From positions 1 through 7,194 of the forward strand of contig CAYYEM010000065.1 in assembly GCA_964470915.1 (NCBI GenBank): a stretch of DNA of 7,194 nucleotides. The letters run 5' to 3'. This document shows positions 4,392 through 7,194 of the stretch, in pieces. Positions within the stretch are counted from its first letter, which is position 1, and each line of letters opens with the position of its first letter. This DNA comes from CAYPXN01 sp964470915 (GTDB taxonomy: Bacteria; UBA10199; JADFYH01). A model generated the notes under the pieces. That model searched no databases. It was not told the DNA's origin and worked only from the letters and a program-made list of their open reading frames with translations. The translations under genes were made by a program, and so were the position numbers.

Positions 4392-7184
4392 ATGTATAGT
4401 TCTTTTATAGAACGTCGCCGTGCACTTGCAGAAAACACACTCACTGCATCGCAAATCACATTCGATGCTACCTTAAATACCTTTACTGAAGAAGCGACGA
4501 ATCCTTTAAGTATCGGAGCCATGGTTGCAGGAGGCTTTGTCTATAGAGGAAGTAATCTAATATTAGGTAGACTGGCTTCTCCCCTTCTTGCCGAAAGTGG
4601 AGTTTTTACTCGTACTCTGGCAAATACTGCTATTCGAGCTGCCTCGCTGGGAAATGAAATTATTGCCTTTCGAAGCATTTCCCACGGCTCTTTGAATATC
4701 TTCCAAGGAAAAGAATTCGCAACGGACTATTTAACTTTTGGTCTTTTAAAAGGTGCTGGCGCACTTGCTCACGGAAAATCCGCTCCGATTACTCATTTAT
4801 TCCAATCTAGCGCTATGGTCGCTGGACACAATCTCGCCTACGCATTTGGAATCAGCACCGCACCCGAAGGCACTCTCATCCAACAATTAGCCCACGCAGA
4901 GGCCACTAACATTAAACTCGGATTGGGCATGAGTTTGGTGGGAAGATTGGCACCGGGAATTTCGAGAATGGAACGAGTGATGGATGTGGAGAGCTCTATC
5001 TTTCAAACCAATCACCGCCTCCCCACTCTTCTTCCAAGCAGAGTGCAAGCTCCTTTAGTTTTTAATGCTGAAACAAATGGCGATACAAATGGAAATAGTT
5101 TTAAACCCAATCGATATCATATTCCTGATACTAAATTTTTCCGTGAATTAGGGCCCACTTTATCCCTTCGTCAATTAGCAGGCTATGCCAGATCACGTCG
5201 TGATGTTTCTACAGGAGGCTTCAATTTTGAAACAGGTTTAATCACCCCTCTGCGTGGCCCCACAGAATATTCCCCTTACGGAGCAGATTTGGTGGAAGCA
5301 GCTCGTGAAAACCCTGAAATCGGCCTCGAAATTTATACAGGCAAATGGGAACGTGCCACTGTCATTTCTCCTGCGACAGCCATTTTGGGTCTGGGAAATG
5401 CACGTATTGATGCTGAATTTACCCTTGAAGCCACTGCCGCACAAATCATCATGACGGGTAAAGGAAAATTTCTCAAGTGGGCTTCCGGTGTGAATACTTT
5501 TCCTCTGTGTTTTACCTATCGTTTTACTGAAGCTGAAAAGGCTACCCTTCGGGCAGAATACGATCGTCTTACAAGCAAGGAACATAAAAGTGATAAAGAA
5601 GCCAGTGCTCGGGTGGCAAATATGGCACGCATCATCCGCGCAGAAAGATTTTCAACATGGGCAGACGGTCTCGTAGACAATTTTGGCTTTGTTAATGTGG
5701 AAGATTCCGCCGGCAACGATGTTTCCGGTATTTTGCAACGCATGGCTTGGACCAAAGGTCGCAGTGCACTTTGGTCCGATGATGTTCAGGGCACTGGAGT
5801 CATCGCCGCAGCGGGCATGAGAAGCTGGTTATTACATAGCAGCTCAAAGATTCCTGGTAGAAATTGGCAAAACATCCGGGGTGTTATGTTTGGAGCAGGT
5901 GCAGGTTCGATGGGTGTTTACCATGAAATAATGAACAATGGTGCAACAGATGCACAAATTGCGGTTCGCGATACTCAAGGCATTCTTACAGAAGGAGATC
6001 CTCGTTTTGCTTCCGATCCCTACAAAGTGGCTATGAGCAAAGGCATTCCTCCCGGAACTACATTAGAAAGTTTCATGGCAGATGGAATCGATTTCGTGAT
6101 CAACTTAGGTGATCCAAAAGTATTTACTGACAATGCCGTATGGACGGAAGCTTTTTTCCGTAGGATGAGAGAACATCCTTTGGCGGCTTTTCTCACCAAC
6201 CCGGAACCTGGAATTCGTCCTGCACAACTTAGAAGAGTTCGTCCGGATGCCTACTATTCCAGTGGAAACCAAACCCTTCCGAGTCCTTTCAATAACTTTG
6301 TCGCTTTCACCCACATTGGCGGAGGTGCTCTCATCGCAAGAGCCGGTGGCATTGGTGATTTGATGACACGAGAAGCTTCGCGTGCAATTTCTGAGGTTGC
6401 ACAATTAGGACCTGAAGCCTCGCGCCGTGATCGTTTGCCAGCAGATCAAAGAGATTTTGGACAATTTTATTTGGTCCCTCATGCCCTGGATACACGACTC
6501 ATTCCCGCTGAAATGGGAGCAGTTGCAAAAGCAGCAGCCCGTGAAGGTTTATTGAATCGTAATGCATTACTAGGCATCGGAATTTATATGAGTGAAACTC
6601 CCACAGCAGCAGAACTTGCCAAATTTGATGCTTATGTGGATGAAGAAACCCGAATTCGACGAGACGAAGTGGAATACTATCGTGAACTCGTCACTCGCGA
6701 AGCGCCTCGTCGTTTACAAATTCATTTTGGCAAACGTTATGCCCCTTTCCGACTCCCTGGCGCTGAAGATAATGAATGGGATGTAGCTCCTCAGGTCGAT
6801 TTAGCAGAATTTGAAAGATACGCACGCCACATGGGAGTACAAGAAGCACGTTGGGAACACTTCATGACTTCACGAGGTGAATTAAAACCCGAAGCTCTTA
6901 CTGATGCTTTGAATCATTTAAAAGAAAATACGGAAGGTGAAACGGAACAAGCTAAAACAGCAAGACAAGAGCTTGAAATCATCGCTCTTATTTCTCACAT
7001 TTGTCCTTCACTAGGTATGGCCTTGGCTGTGCGCCGTGGACGTATACATCCTGACCATTTGGCAGAACGGCCTACAGTTTTCCATCGTGAAAATGTATTG
7101 GATCTTGTCAGACAAATCGTTCCTGAAGCTGTGGAAGAAATCACTCGTACTTTTCCCACAGTGCCTCGCACTACACCGGAATAA
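4392..7184 (+). CDS. large malic-enzyme-like protein with unknown N- and C-terminal domains
   Basis: The product is 930 residues. Malic enzymes decarboxylate malate to pyruvate with NAD(P)+; small bacterial forms need about 400 residues. The homologous core lies at about 285-720. It shows YSPYGADL (293-300, catalytic Tyr293), ILGLGN (331-336), MTGKGKFLKWASGVNTFPLC (354-373, catalytic Lys357), VNVEDS (434-439) and WSDDVQGTG (461-469), with metal/catalytic acids E437, D438, D463 and D464. A Rossmann motif GAGAGSMG (501-508), GPKVLT-like GDPKVFT (573-579), LTNPEPG (601-607), RPDA (617-620) and FNN (633-635) follow. About 30 extra residues are inserted near 376-418. Residues 1-240 are Ala/Gly-rich and unassigned, joined by an Asn-rich linker (225-240). 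Residues 730-930 are charged, probably helical and unassigned. There is no signal peptide. The ATG at 4392 is supported by GGGAGGAG 5 bases upstream. Malate as substrate is not certain. Confidence 0.85.
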   Translation: MYSSFIERRRALAENTLTASQITFDATLNTFTEEATNPLSIGAMVAGGFVYRGSNLILGRLASPLLAESGVFTRTLANTAIRAASLGNEIIAFRSISHGSLNIFQGKEFATDYLTFGLLKGAGALAHGKSAPITHLFQSSAMVAGHNLAYAFGISTAPEGTLIQQLAHAEATNIKLGLGMSLVGRLAPGISRMERVMDVESSIFQTNHRLPTLLPSRVQAPLVFNAETNGDTNGNSFKPNRYHIPDTKFFRELGPTLSLRQLAGYARSRRDVSTGGFNFETGLITPLRGPTEYSPYGADLVEAARENPEIGLEIYTGKWERATVISPATAILGLGNARIDAEFTLEATAAQIIMTGKGKFLKWASGVNTFPLCFTYRFTEAEKATLRAEYDRLTSKEHKSDKEASARVANMARIIRAERFSTWADGLVDNFGFVNVEDSAGNDVSGILQRMAWTKGRSALWSDDVQGTGVIAAAGMRSWLLHSSSKIPGRNWQNIRGVMFGAGAGSMGVYHEIMNNGATDAQIAVRDTQGILTEGDPRFASDPYKVAMSKGIPPGTTLESFMADGIDFVINLGDPKVFTDNAVWTEAFFRRMREHPLAAFLTNPEPGIRPAQLRRVRPDAYYSSGNQTLPSPFNNFVAFTHIGGGALIARAGGIGDLMTREASRAISEVAQLGPEASRRDRLPADQRDFGQFYLVPHALDTRLIPAEMGAVAKAAAREGLLNRNALLGIGIYMSETPTAAELAKFDAYVDEETRIRRDEVEYYRELVTREAPRRLQIHFGKRYAPFRLPGAEDNEWDVAPQVDLAEFERYARHMGVQEARWEHFMTSRGELKPEALTDALNHLKENTEGETEQAKTARQELEIIALISHICPSLGMALAVRRGRIHPDHLAERPTVFHRENVLDLVRQIVPEAVEEITRTFPTVPRTTPE

Positions 7185-7194
7185 AAAAATCTCA

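Noticed and set aside
5238..5585. 115-codon minus-strand open frame, and shorter ones at 5516-5755 and 6105-6404
   Set aside because: They lie antisense to conserved malic-enzyme motifs, have no family resemblance and no good start signals.
1..7194. CRISPR array, tRNA, rRNA, integrase or transposase gene
   Set aside because: I looked on both strands and saw no regularly spaced repeats, no tRNA- or rRNA-like sequence and no recombinase motifs. The repeats found are single intergenic elements.

Overview
The window looks like a draft chromosomal scaffold (it contains a run of exactly 100 N) from a Gram-negative bacterium of moderate to low GC. The evidence for an envelope with a periplasm is a lipoprotein with a clear lipobox, an exported L,D-transpeptidase and an exported M15-type peptidoglycan peptidase. 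Dispersed palindromic repeats sit in the intergenic spaces, and several proteins are unfamiliar or carry large extra domains. This would fit an uncultured deltaproteobacteria-like or Bdellovibrionota-like lineage. That placement is an impression, not something the sequence proves.

Layout. Bases 1-93 hold a GC-rich inverted-repeat element. Bases 94-618 are AT-rich and contain no convincing intact gene, but codon-like stretches in two frames suggest a decayed gene. A cysteine-rich lipoprotein of unknown function is encoded on the minus strand (619-1470), with its own visible promoter (1505-1533). A 338-base divergent spacer carries a perfect hairpin and a short dispersed repeat. Two plus-strand cell-wall genes follow and overlap: a YkuD-family L,D-transpeptidase (1809-2789) and a DUF882/MepK-like M15 peptidase (2701-3576). 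E. coli has the same kind of pairing (ldtD next to mepK): one enzyme makes 3-3 peptidoglycan crosslinks and the other cuts them.

After a MITE-like repeat (about 3597-3690) comes a small basic protein with a four-cysteine zinc site (3741-4115). It is followed closely by the start of another gene that runs into the assembly gap (4128 onward). Past the gap there is a strong hairpin (4334-4357). The last gene is large (4392-7184, 930 residues). Its middle part is a recognisable malic enzyme of the MaeB/MaeA superfamily with the catalytic Tyr, Lys and metal-binding acidic residues in place. It is flanked by about 240 N-terminal and about 200 C-terminal residues that I cannot assign.

The most interesting item is this malic-enzyme chimera, followed by the overlapping L,D-transpeptidase/MepK-like pair. 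The cell-wall pair plausibly works together on 3-3 crosslinks. Nothing in the sequence links the malic-enzyme protein to the other genes.
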